Assembly (NCBI RefSeq): GCF_004028095.1
Contig: NZ_SBHM01000007.1
Span: 1,550,001 to 1,614,000 of the forward strand
Direction: 5' to 3'
Length of the DNA: 64,000 bases
DNA from: Paenarthrobacter ureafaciens
Lineage (GTDB): Bacteria; Actinomycetota; Actinomycetes; Actinomycetales; Micrococcaceae
Numbering within the stretch: the first letter of the stretch is position 1; the number at the start of each line of letters is the position of its first letter. Under the pieces are notes generated by a model. It ran no database searches. It had not been told where the DNA came from and saw only the letters and a program-made list of their open reading frames with translations. A program made the position numbers and the translations under genes. Shown piece after piece: positions 43,401 through 50,965 of this stretch.

Positions 43401-45907
43401 TTCACGTCCTCAGGAGACTTGTCCGGCCGCCAACCCCGCCACACCGGATGCCGCAAACGGCCCGGGCCGGTCCACTCCCCGAAAGTCACCTCAGCCACCA
43501 GCTCCGGATCCACCCACCGTGCGCCCGCGGCATCCTCGCGCGGAATATCCAGGAAGGGCGATTCCTCCGCAGCACGGGACTCGAGCTTGCCCATGATCTC
43601 CTTCAGCTGCCAGTCCTTGAAGCCGGTGCCCACGCGTCCCACGTAATGCAGCTTCCCGTCACGGGGGACCCCCAGGAGGAGCGAGCCGAACGTTCCGCTC
43701 CGGGCTCCGGCGCCCGGACGCCAGCCGCCAACCACTACCTCCTGGCTCTGTTCGAGCTTCAGCTTGATCCACGCCCGGCTGCGCCGCCCGGGGGAGTAGC
43801 GGCTCCCGGCCTTCTTGGCCATCACGCCTTCCAGTTTGAGATCGGACGCCACATGCAGGAGGTCGTCCACATCATGGTCCAGTACCTCGGACAAATGAAG
43901 CGGGCAACCGCCAGTCAGGCGTTCGGCAAAGGCTGCGAGCCGCTCCCTCCGGCCGCGGAAGGGCAGCCCGGTGAGGTCCGCGCCGTCGTCGTACAAAAGG
44001 TCGAAAAGCATCAGTTGCACGGGAACCGAAGCCCGGGCCCGCTCAATGTCCCCGGCTTTGACGAGGTTCATGCGCTGCTGGAGCAAGCCGAAGTCGGGCC
44101 GCGAACCCTTCCCGAGGGCAACTATTTCGCCGTCCGCCACGAAGTCGCCGTCGGGCCAACAGGACCGGTCCGTCAGCTCAGGGTAGGTGGCCGTGAGGTC
44201 GTTGCCGTTGCGGCTCATCAGCCGGATTTTGCCTTCGGTTCCGGTGATGATGGCGCGGATGCCATCCCATTTGAGTTCGTAGAGCCAGTCACCTCCGTGC
44301 AGATCATCGGTGGTGCCCGACGTCGCCAGCATCGGCGCATAGTCCTGCATCGGTCCGGGTTTGGGTGGTTCTGGTGCCGCTTTCGGCGCCCTGCGGCCTC
44401 CGGGCTGTTCCTTCATGAGGTGGATGAGCCAACGGTCGCCGGTGTTGATGAGGGCGAGCCGCTTTGTTCCGCCCAAGCCACCGCCTGGTTCCCCCGTGAG
44501 GGTGGCGATCACTTCCTTGCCTTCGCGCCATTTTTCGCCCGTGTATTCGCCGCGGTCCCAGATGGTCATGGTCCCTGCACCGTACTCGCCTTTGGGGATG
44601 ACACCCGCAAAATCGGCGTACTCCATGGGGTGGTCTTCGGTATGCACGGCAAGGTTGTTCCGGTCCGGCGTTTCCGGGACGCCGCGCGGCAGCGCCCATG
44701 AGGCCAGTACTCCGTCCCGCTCCAGGCGCAGGTCCAAGTGGTATCGCCGGGCGTGGTGTTCCTGGATGACGAAGATACCGCCGGGCGGGGCAGGGTCTCC
44801 GGGCTTGGGCTGTTCGGACGACCTCCGGGACGCGTCGCCTACGGAAGGACCGGACGACGACGGGAAAGGTTCCGGGGTCTTGCCCGGATCACGCATTCCT
44901 ACGTACTTGGACAGGCGGCCCTCCACCGTCAGCTTCTCCCGACCACCCGGGTTCGCATCCGATGACGCGGAACCCGGCCTTCCGACGTCGTCGTTTTCAC
45001 CGTGCGGCGGGAGGTGCCGGCCGGAAATCGGCGCGAAGAAGTCCTCGCCAGTGCTGACCCGTTCCATCACTTCGGTGTAGTCGAGGTGGTCCAGGTCCGG
45101 GTCTTCGAGCTCCGCCCAGGTCCTCGGAGCGGCGACGGTGGGGTGCGCCTTGCCGCGCAGCGAGTACGGGACAATCGTGGTCTTGTTGCCGCTGTTCTGG
45201 CTCCAGTCAACCAAGACTTTTCCGTTGCGGAGGGACTTCTTCATGTCACTCACAACCAACGCCGGGTGGTCCGCTTCCAAGGCCCGGGCAAGTTCGTGAG
45301 CGAAGGCGGAGACCTGATCGGACTTCAGCGTGCCCTCCAAGCCCGTGTAGAGGTGGATGCCCTTGCTGCCACTGGTGACCGGCACCGGCTCCATGCCCAT
45401 GTCCTGGAGGATGGACCGGGCCAGCCGGGCAACTTCAACGCATTCGGGCAGGCCTGCGCCCGGCCCGGGATCGAGGTCGAGGACAAAGCGGTCGGGGCGC
45501 AACGGGTTGCCGGCAGGGTCCACCTGCCACTGCGGTACGTGGATTTCCAATGACGCGATCTGCGCCATCCACGTCAGCGTGGCGAGGCTGTTGACCATGG
45601 GGTAGACATTGGCGTGGTCCGAATGGTGGATGGTGACCCGCGGAATCCACCTGGGCGCCGAGTCTTCCAGGTTCTTTTGGAAGAAGACCTCGCCCGGGTT
45701 TTCTGCCGTTCCAACGCCGTTCACCCAGCGCTTGCGCGTCACGGGCCGGTTGGCCGCCGCGGGGATCAGGTAGGGGGCAACCGCGGCGTAGTAGGCCAGC
45801 ACTTCGGCCTTGGTGGTGCCGGTCTCCGGGTAGATGATTTTGCCCAGGTTCGTGAGGGTCAGCTCATGACCCTCAACGACGACACGCTCCTTCTGCTTTC
45901 CTGCCAC
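43388..45907 (-). CDS. ligD: ATP-dependent DNA ligase LigD (polymerase-nuclease-ligase)
   Basis: 839 residues in the mycobacterial order. The N-terminal polymerase/primase domain (about 1-300) has FVLDLDPGPG, SGSKGIHLYTGL and LVDWSQNSGNKTTI. The phosphoesterase domain (about 380-500) contains FVIQEHHARRYHLDLRLERD and GVIPKGEYGAGTM. The ligase domain has the AMP-lysine motif ELKWDGIRAI (about 544), ADGEIVAL and EGVMAKKAGSRY. With Ku it repairs double-strand breaks by end joining. GTG 45907 has GGAGG seven bases ahead. Divergent from ku with 38 bp between start codons. The final residues derive from the palindromic repeat. Confidence 0.95.
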   Translation of the reverse strand: MAGKQKERVVVEGHELTLTNLGKIIYPETGTTKAEVLAYYAAVAPYLIPAAANRPVTRKRWVNGVGTAENPGEVFFQKNLEDSAPRWIPRVTIHHSDHANVYPMVNSLATLTWMAQIASLEIHVPQWQVDPAGNPLRPDRFVLDLDPGPGAGLPECVEVARLARSILQDMGMEPVPVTSGSKGIHLYTGLEGTLKSDQVSAFAHELARALEADHPALVVSDMKKSLRNGKVLVDWSQNSGNKTTIVPYSLRGKAHPTVAAPRTWAELEDPDLDHLDYTEVMERVSTGEDFFAPISGRHLPPHGENDDVGRPGSASSDANPGGREKLTVEGRLSKYVGMRDPGKTPEPFPSSSGPSVGDASRRSSEQPKPGDPAPPGGIFVIQEHHARRYHLDLRLERDGVLASWALPRGVPETPDRNNLAVHTEDHPMEYADFAGVIPKGEYGAGTMTIWDRGEYTGEKWREGKEVIATLTGEPGGGLGGTKRLALINTGDRWLIHLMKEQPGGRRAPKAAPEPPKPGPMQDYAPMLATSGTTDDLHGGDWLYELKWDGIRAIITGTEGKIRLMSRNGNDLTATYPELTDRSCWPDGDFVADGEIVALGKGSRPDFGLLQQRMNLVKAGDIERARASVPVQLMLFDLLYDDGADLTGLPFRGRRERLAAFAERLTGGCPLHLSEVLDHDVDDLLHVASDLKLEGVMAKKAGSRYSPGRRSRAWIKLKLEQSQEVVVGGWRPGAGARSGTFGSLLLGVPRDGKLHYVGRVGTGFKDWQLKEIMGKLESRAAEESPFLDIPREDAAGARWVDPELVAEVTFGEWTGPGRLRHPVWRGWRPDKSPEDVNQPN

Positions 45908-45945
45908 CTCTTCTCCTCCGTTGCCTTGTGCTGTTGACTGGGTTC

Positions 45946-46830
45946 ATGAGGGCCATCTGGAAGGGATCTATCGCGTTCGGTCTGGTCAACGTACCAGTCA
46001 AGCTCTACAGTGCCACGGAGGACCATGACATAAGCCTTCACCAAGTGCACAACAAGGACGGCGGACGGATTCGTTACCAGCGCAAATGCGAAATTTGCGG
46101 TGAAGTTGTGGCTTATGAGGACATTGATAAAGCCTACGAAGAAGAAGGGCGAACGGTAGTCCTTACGGCAGGGGAACTGAAATCCCTGCCTGAAGAGAAT
46201 AGCCGGGAAATCGAGGTAGTGGAGTTTATCCCTGCCGAACAGTTGGACCCGATCATGTATGAGCGAAGCTATTTCCTCGAACCGGATTCCAAGTCCCCCA
46301 AGGCCTACATGCTCCTGCGGCAAACGCTGGAAGATACGGACAGGATCGCCATTGTCCAGTACGCCCTCCGCCAGAAGACGCGGTTGGGAGCACTGCGTGT
46401 GCGTGGCGACGTCCTGTTGCTGCAGGCGCTGCTGTGGGGAGATGAGGTCAGGGAAGCCAAGTTCCCCTCCCTTGAAACCGATATCAAGATTTCGGACAAG
46501 GAATTGGAGATGTCTTCCGCGCTTGTTGAATCCATGGCGCACGATTTCGACCCCGACGAATACACCGACGACTACCAGGTCCAGCTCCGAACGTTGATTG
46601 AGGCCAAGCTTGAAAAGGGCGAGGCGCTGGATACGGAGGCCACCTTCGGTGCCACGGAAGGCGAAGCCGAGGGCGGCGACGTCATCGACCTGATGGAAGC
46701 GCTGAAGCGCAGCCTGGATAAAAAGCGCGGCAAGGAAAAAGCGTCCGACGACGAGGCTGCCGCAAGCAAAACCAGCAAATCGACCACAACTGCCAGTAAG
46801 CCAAAGGCGCGTGCCAAGAAAAAGGCGTGA
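45946..46830 (+). CDS. ku: Non-homologous end-joining protein Ku
   Basis: 294 residues. MRAIWKGSIAFGLVNVPVKL is the invariant bacterial Ku start, followed by HNKDGGRIRYQRKCEICGEV and the central ring with LLRQTLEDTDRIAIVQYALR. A C-terminal extension of about 45 residues is Lys/Ala-rich (KRGKEKAS, KARAKKKA) and probably binds DNA. It threads onto DNA ends and recruits LigD. No ribosome site precedes ATG 45946, so it may be leaderless. Confidence 0.95.
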   Translation: MRAIWKGSIAFGLVNVPVKLYSATEDHDISLHQVHNKDGGRIRYQRKCEICGEVVAYEDIDKAYEEEGRTVVLTAGELKSLPEENSREIEVVEFIPAEQLDPIMYERSYFLEPDSKSPKAYMLLRQTLEDTDRIAIVQYALRQKTRLGALRVRGDVLLLQALLWGDEVREAKFPSLETDIKISDKELEMSSALVESMAHDFDPDEYTDDYQVQLRTLIEAKLEKGEALDTEATFGATEGEAEGGDVIDLMEALKRSLDKKRGKEKASDDEAAASKTSKSTTTASKPKARAKKKA

Positions 46831-46873
46831 TCCGACGTCGTTATCCCCGGCCTCTCCCAACCAGGTCGCAGCT

Positions 46874-46903
46874 GATGCCGTTTTGAACGCCCAAAAAGGC
46901 ATC
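46874..46903. terminator. Terminator between ku and DUF7218 gene
   Basis: GATGCC (46874-46879) pairs with GGCATC (46898-46903), extended by TTTTG/CAAAA inside. It lies between two convergent genes. The short stem carries an internal A/T part, so strength is uncertain. Confidence 0.5.
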
Positions 46904-46927
46904 TACTGCTACTTACATGGGTTGGGG

Positions 46928-47194
46928 TCAGTGATTCCGGAGCATTGAAATGAGTTCGGACTTCTTCTTGTCCGAATACCCTTTCAATCCGAGTTCCTTG
47001 GCGCGGGACTTGAGTTTGTCCACGGTCCAATCGTCGTAGTCGCCGGACTTCCCGCCCTTGCGTCCCACTTCCTTCCGTCCCTTGGCGGCAGCGGCATTGG
47101 AAATCCGCGCGGCCTTTTCCTTGGAAGCCCCGTCATCGCGGAGTTCTTCGTAAAGCTCCGGATCCTTCAGGCTTGGATTCTTCTTTTCCGGCAT
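46928..47194 (-). CDS. DUF7218 / Rho N-terminal-like SAP domain protein
   Basis: 88 residues. MPEKKNPSLKDPELYEELRD with SKEKAARISNAAA is the conserved N-terminus of DUF7218-type actinobacterial proteins. The second half, WTVDKLKSRAKELGLKGYSD then KKKSELISMLRNH, is a SAP/Rho-N-like helix-turn-helix that usually binds nucleic acid. AAGGATC precedes ATG 47194. It lies beside ku, so a DNA-protection role is a fair guess but unproven. Confidence 0.75.
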   Translation of the reverse strand: MPEKKNPSLKDPELYEELRDDGASKEKAARISNAAAAKGRKEVGRKGGKSGDYDDWTVDKLKSRAKELGLKGYSDKKKSELISMLRNH

Positions 47195-47246
47195 GATGCT
47201 GATCCTTTCTTTGGGCGCGACTGCGTTTGTCAGGCAACTGCGTTTG

Positions 47247-47957
47247 TCAGGCACCCGTTTCGTAGTGCGGTTCGGCAACGGGTTTGGATTCGGGAGAGCC
47301 ACGTTCGCGGAGGTAGGCGGAAGCTCCCACCAGTACGGCCACGGCCAGGAATTCGCTTTGCCAGTTCTGGAATGACTCGAACCAGAACTGGCTGGAGCCG
47401 AGGTACTCCCAGACGGATACAGTGGCTTGGCCATGGCTGAGTTGTTCTTCGTTGTAGGCGGACGTGCCGCCGATGGCATGCAGCGTGAAGGAAGCCAGGA
47501 ACAGGATGCCAAGAAGCGCCGACAGGGAGTGCTCATAGATCTTCAGTACCCAGCCACCCCGGCGCACAGGCCACGGGGTTTTGGCTGACTTTCCAGCGTC
47601 CCTGGGATCTTCATCCTGGGGAGCAGCCTTGTCCACGGGCTTTGATTCCGAGGAACCCCGTTGGAACAGGAAGACCGTGAGGACCACGTACATGGCCATC
47701 TGCAGGAACTCGGACTCCCAGTTTTCAAAGACGGCCTCAACGAAGTCGCCGGTGGTGATGTATTCAAGGATGCCTACCGGGGATCCTCCGTGGGTTTGCT
47801 GCTCTTCGCTGTAAGTCTTCGCCCCGGAGATGATCATGCCGCCCAGGAATGCGACGAACAGGCCCGCGTTGGCAAGCAGCAGGCCGTGGTCCTTCAGCCA
47901 ATTCCGATTGGGACGGGCGTCGGTTGACGGTTCGGAGTGCTTGGTCGGTTTGAGCAT
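47247..47957 (-). CDS. DUF6766-like membrane protein with internal duplication
   Basis: 236 residues with four hydrophobic segments. The two halves align: AKTYSEEQQTHG...ILEYITTGDF...NWESEFLQMA...RGSSESKPVD in the first, and TSAYNEEQLSHG...VWEYLGSSQF...NWQSEFLAVA...RGSPESKPVA in the second. The duplication is clear and the conserved NWxSEFL sits at membrane interfaces. AGGAG precedes ATG 47957. It follows the DUF6328-type gene by three bases, forming an operon of small membrane proteins often found near stress genes. Function unknown. Confidence 0.8.
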   Translation of the reverse strand: MLKPTKHSEPSTDARPNRNWLKDHGLLLANAGLFVAFLGGMIISGAKTYSEEQQTHGGSPVGILEYITTGDFVEAVFENWESEFLQMAMYVVLTVFLFQRGSSESKPVDKAAPQDEDPRDAGKSAKTPWPVRRGGWVLKIYEHSLSALLGILFLASFTLHAIGGTSAYNEEQLSHGQATVSVWEYLGSSQFWFESFQNWQSEFLAVAVLVGASAYLRERGSPESKPVAEPHYETGA

Positions 47958-47960
47958 GAC

Positions 47961-48476
47961 TCACTCCTGAGGGGAGTTCCCGTTGTTGTTGTGCACGGCG
48001 CGTCGAAGAATCCAGAAAGGCATTCCCACAACGATGACCAGGACAATCAAAATAATGGTCCCGCCGGTGACCAGGCCTGCGGTGCGCCCTATTGTCACAT
48101 CGAAAACCAGCGCGGCCGAGCCCACGATCAGCAGGGCCACGCCGCCCAGGGCAAGTTTGGTCACCAGATCCGCATTGGACACGAGGGCGGCCTTCAGGCC
48201 CCTGCGGAAGAGACGCCGATGCACACTGACGGGCATCACTATGAGGATGGTGGTCAGTGCAGCAACGAGGACGTTGCAGAGATAGAGAGTGACCTGCCAC
48301 TCGTCGAGTTCCTCGAAGCGCTCCTGGAACGGCAGCGTCAGGAGGAAGCCGCCCAGGATCTGCACGCCTGTCTGCAGGACGCGCAGTTCCTGGATCAGTT
48401 CCATCCAGTTGCGGTCCATCCGCTCCTCTGTGGATTCATTCCTCCCGGTGCGGGCGACCGGATCGGACTCTGCCAT
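47961..48476 (-). CDS. DUF6328-like four-helix membrane protein
   Basis: 171 residues. NWMELIQELRVLQTGVQILGGFLLTLPF is the hallmark region (helix 1 plus amphipathic lead) and FRRGLKAALVSNADLVTKLA links helices two and three. About four membrane helices and a short hydrophilic tail (HNNNGNSPQE). GGAGG precedes ATG 48476. Same direction and spacing as the DUF6766-like gene; both may respond to envelope or oxidative stress, which is inference. Confidence 0.78.
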   Translation of the reverse strand: MAESDPVARTGRNESTEERMDRNWMELIQELRVLQTGVQILGGFLLTLPFQERFEELDEWQVTLYLCNVLVAALTTILIVMPVSVHRRLFRRGLKAALVSNADLVTKLALGGVALLIVGSAALVFDVTIGRTAGLVTGGTIILIVLVIVVGMPFWILRRAVHNNNGNSPQE

Positions 48477-48617
48477 TCAGGCACCTCCAGCGGGTATAGT
48501 GCGCCGGAGGACTGCCCCTGCAGTCAGCTGCGCTGCTGCTGGAACAGCCCTCGCGGTAGACGGATGTTCAAGGCTTTCCGGCATCCTGCGCCGGCGTGGA
48601 TTGATGGTGGCGTACGC

Positions 48618-48788
48618 CTAAACGGTGTGGCCCCTGCGTCCGGACATGAAGCTGAGAAGCCACCCGATGGCTGCGACTACCAGGAGGACGATGCCCACCC
48701 AGAGGAGCCAGTTGAGGGCTGAGGAGAAACCGCCCACCAGAAGAAAAACAATTGCCACAACACCAGCAATGATCAGAAGCGTGTTCAT
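48618..48788 (-). CDS. 56-residue two-helix membrane protein (DUF6131-like)
   Basis: ATG 48788 to TAG 48618-48620. The product MNTLLIIAGVVAIVFLLVGG... has two hydrophobic helices separated by a short turn (FSSALNWLLW) and ends in FMSGRRGHTV. Resembles small DUF6131-type proteins of actinobacteria. AAGGAATG lies ten bases upstream. It stands alone between the DUF6328-like gene and the dps promoter region. Function unknown. Confidence 0.65.
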   Translation of the reverse strand: MNTLLIIAGVVAIVFLLVGGFSSALNWLLWVGIVLLVVAAIGWLLSFMSGRRGHTV

Positions 48789-48987
48789 GGTCAGCACATT
48801 CCTTTCTGCGTGAACCCGGAATGAAATTTGCCGGATTCCTGACTATGCATTTCCTGTTACTTCGATTGAGTTATGCCGGTACCTGAAAACCCCTCCAGCT
48901 CCCAAGGTGCCAGTGCCGCCGTCGAAAACCGATCCTCGCTGGTGCGAAGTTCGCCAGTTGTGAACAGCGACACTCTCCATTGTACTA

Positions 48988-49000
48988 CTAAGCATCCTTA
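48988..49000. promoter_or_regulatory. CTAAGCATCCTTA element upstream of dps
   Basis: Shares 11 of 13 bases with 41631-41643 (CTAAGCAAACTTA). It lies about 100 bp before the dps start. The rest of the 313 bp between 48789 and 49101 holds no convincing gene. Confidence 0.4.
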
Positions 49001-49101
49001 TGAAAGTCTTATTGAAGTCGTCACCTGATGATTGACCGATTTTCCGCAGAGCGGTTGGCGGTGTCGGTTTGTCGTTCAATGGCCGTCAAAGAGAGGAACA
49101 C

Positions 49102-49581
49102 ATGAAAGCGTCACAGCAGCTCGCAGACAACCTTCAGGTCGTCCTGACAGACCTCATCGAACTCCAGCTCCAGGGCAAGCAGGCCCACTGGAACATCGTG
49201 GGGCCCAACTTCAGGGACCTGCACCTCCAGCTGGACGAGTTGGTCCTCGCCACCCGCCAGTTCGCCGACGACACCGCCGAGCGCATGCGTGCCCTGCACG
49301 CCCTGCCGGACGGCCGTAGCTCCACAATCGCCAAGGGCACCCGCCTGGAGGAATTCCCCGGCGGCCTGGTCAACACCAAGGACGCCGTCAAACTGGTTAC
49401 CGAACGCGTGGAACGGGCAGTCCAGACCATGCGCGACGTACACGACGAAGTGGATGAGGAAGACCCCACGACGGCGGACCTCCTCCACGAGTTCATCGCC
49501 CGCCTTGAGCAGCTGGTCTGGATGATCAACGCCGAAATCATGGGCGCCAACGCCAGCGTGACGGACCCGGACGAAGCATAA
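49102..49581 (+). CDS. dps: Dps/ferritin-like DNA-protection protein
   Basis: 159 residues. The ferroxidase-site residues of Dps are present: GKQAHWNIVGPNF (His), then DELVLATRQFADDTAERMRA (Asp/Glu). The hydrophobic C-terminal helix LEQLVWMINAEIMG follows. Dodecameric Dps stores iron and shields DNA from peroxide. GAGAGGAACAC precedes ATG 49102; an upstream ATG at 49069 lacks a site. It sits in a run of DNA-maintenance genes (ligD, ku, topoisomerase IB), which fits a stationary-phase protection cluster. Confidence 0.9.
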   Translation: MKASQQLADNLQVVLTDLIELQLQGKQAHWNIVGPNFRDLHLQLDELVLATRQFADDTAERMRALHALPDGRSSTIAKGTRLEEFPGGLVNTKDAVKLVTERVERAVQTMRDVHDEVDEEDPTTADLLHEFIARLEQLVWMINAEIMGANASVTDPDEA

Positions 49582-49625
49582 ACGACAAAGCATCAACGCG
49601 GCCCAACCGGACAGGCGGAGCAACC

Positions 49626-50582
49626 ATGGTCAGGCTACGGCGGAGTGATCTTTCCAAGCCGGGCATCGTGCGGCGCCGCTCCGGTAAAGGGTTCAGCTAC
49701 CGGCATCCCGACGGGACATTGCTGGACAAAGAGGATCGCCAGCGCATCAATGCGCTGGCGATCCCTCCTGCATGGACCGACGTCTGGATCAGCCCGTACG
49801 AAAACGCCCATATCCAGGCCACCGGGGTGGACGCGGCCGGGCGGAGCCAGTACATCTACCACCCCCGGTGGCGGGAGCGTAAGGACAACGAGAAGTTCCA
49901 ACGCGCAGCCGAACTGGGCTCTGCTTTCCCGTCCATCCGCCGCGCCGTGACGTTGCACTTGAAAGACACTTCCGATCCCAGGCAGCAAACCCTGGCGGCC
50001 GCTGTCCGGCTCATGGACCTTGGAGCATTGAGGATCGGATCTGAAAGCTACATGAAGCAGAACGGGTCCTACGGACTGACAACCCTGCGGTGCCGCCACG
50101 CGCGCGTCAAGGAAAACGCCGTCGGCCTGAAGTTTCCCGGCAAGAGCGGCCAATGGTGGGACACCTCCATCAATGATCCGGCGTTGGCCGCTTTCCTTGA
50201 GCCACTCTCACGCAGGCCGGGCAAGGAGCGGCTGTTGGCTTACAAGGCCAACGGCTCGTGGGTTCCCTTGGATGGCTCCATGGTCAACGAGTACCTCCGC
50301 AGCATCGCGGGGGAGGCCTACAGTTCCAAGGACTTCCGCACGTGGAAGGGGACCGCAGCAGCGGCGCTATGCCTCTTGAAAACGGAAGGCACCATGACCC
50401 GTCCGCAGGCATTGGTGAGGGCCATGAAGGAGGCGGCCGAGTTGCTGGGCAACACGCCCACCGTGGCTCGTACGTCGTACGTGGACCCGCGGATCGTGGA
50501 GGCATATCTGTCCGGCGAACTCATGGACGTGAAGCCCACCGAGCCCTCCATTGCCGAGTTCCTCATCGCAAAGCAAACCTGA
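49626..50582 (+). CDS. Bacterial type IB DNA topoisomerase
   Basis: 318 residues, the compact bacterial/poxvirus-like size. Motifs: ALAIPPAWTDVWISP, GRSQYIYHPRWRERKDNEKF, LRIGSESYMKQNGSYGLTTL, KDFRTWKGTAAAAL (catalytic Arg) and the nucleophile Tyr near residue 284 in ARTSYVDPR. It nicks and reseals one strand through a 3'-phosphotyrosyl link and relaxes supercoils without a metal. It begins 44 bp after dps with GGCGGAG upstream, so the two are probably co-transcribed. Confidence 0.92.
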   Translation: MVRLRRSDLSKPGIVRRRSGKGFSYRHPDGTLLDKEDRQRINALAIPPAWTDVWISPYENAHIQATGVDAAGRSQYIYHPRWRERKDNEKFQRAAELGSAFPSIRRAVTLHLKDTSDPRQQTLAAAVRLMDLGALRIGSESYMKQNGSYGLTTLRCRHARVKENAVGLKFPGKSGQWWDTSINDPALAAFLEPLSRRPGKERLLAYKANGSWVPLDGSMVNEYLRSIAGEAYSSKDFRTWKGTAAAALCLLKTEGTMTRPQALVRAMKEAAELLGNTPTVARTSYVDPRIVEAYLSGELMDVKPTEPSIAEFLIAKQT

Positions 50583-50606
50583 CTGACTGCCGCTGTAGAC
50601 AAGAAA

Positions 50607-50644
50607 GAAGCCTGGCAGCACCCTTCCGGGTACGGCCAGGCTTC
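50607..50644. terminator. Terminator between topoisomerase and ptsH genes
   Basis: GAAGCCTGGC (50607-50616) pairs perfectly with GCCAGGCTTC (50635-50644) over an 18-nt loop, between convergent genes. It can serve both strands. Confidence 0.75.
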
Positions 50645-50661
50645 CTGGTCAGGAGGTGTGC

Positions 50662-50937
50662 TTAGGCGTCGTGGTCCGTTTCGAGGATCTTCACGAGGTT
50701 CTCCAAGGCAGCATCTGCACCCTCGCCCTCTGCGCGAAGAACCACCACGTCACCGTGCTCGGCACCAAGGCTCATGAGCGAAAGGATGCTGGCAGCGTCC
50801 ATGGCTTCGTCGGCAGGCTCTCCCTGGCGGGCGATGGTCACCTCAAGGTCGAGCTCGCCGGCAGCCTCGGCGAAGATGGCCGCAGGGCGGGCGTGGAGGC
50901 CCACACGGCTGGCAATGGTGGCGGTACGTTCGGTCAT
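50662..50937 (-). CDS. ptsH: PTS phosphocarrier protein HPr
   Basis: 91 residues. RVGLHARPAAIFAEAA carries the phosphorylated His of HPr, and MDAASILSLMSLGAEHG the region of the regulatory Ser. It takes phosphate from enzyme I and passes it to EIIA. AGGAG precedes the ATG. Last gene of the fructose operon, 28 bp after the EII gene. No enzyme I gene is in the window. Confidence 0.95.
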   Translation of the reverse strand: MTERTATIASRVGLHARPAAIFAEAAGELDLEVTIARQGEPADEAMDAASILSLMSLGAEHGDVVVLRAEGEGADAALENLVKILETDHDA

Positions 50938-50965
50938 TTCTTACTCCTTGGTGGTTTGGGGACGT

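Noticed and set aside
48843..49079. 78-codon minus-strand frame before dps
   Set aside because: No ribosome site and it covers the probable dps promoter region; the composition gives no support.
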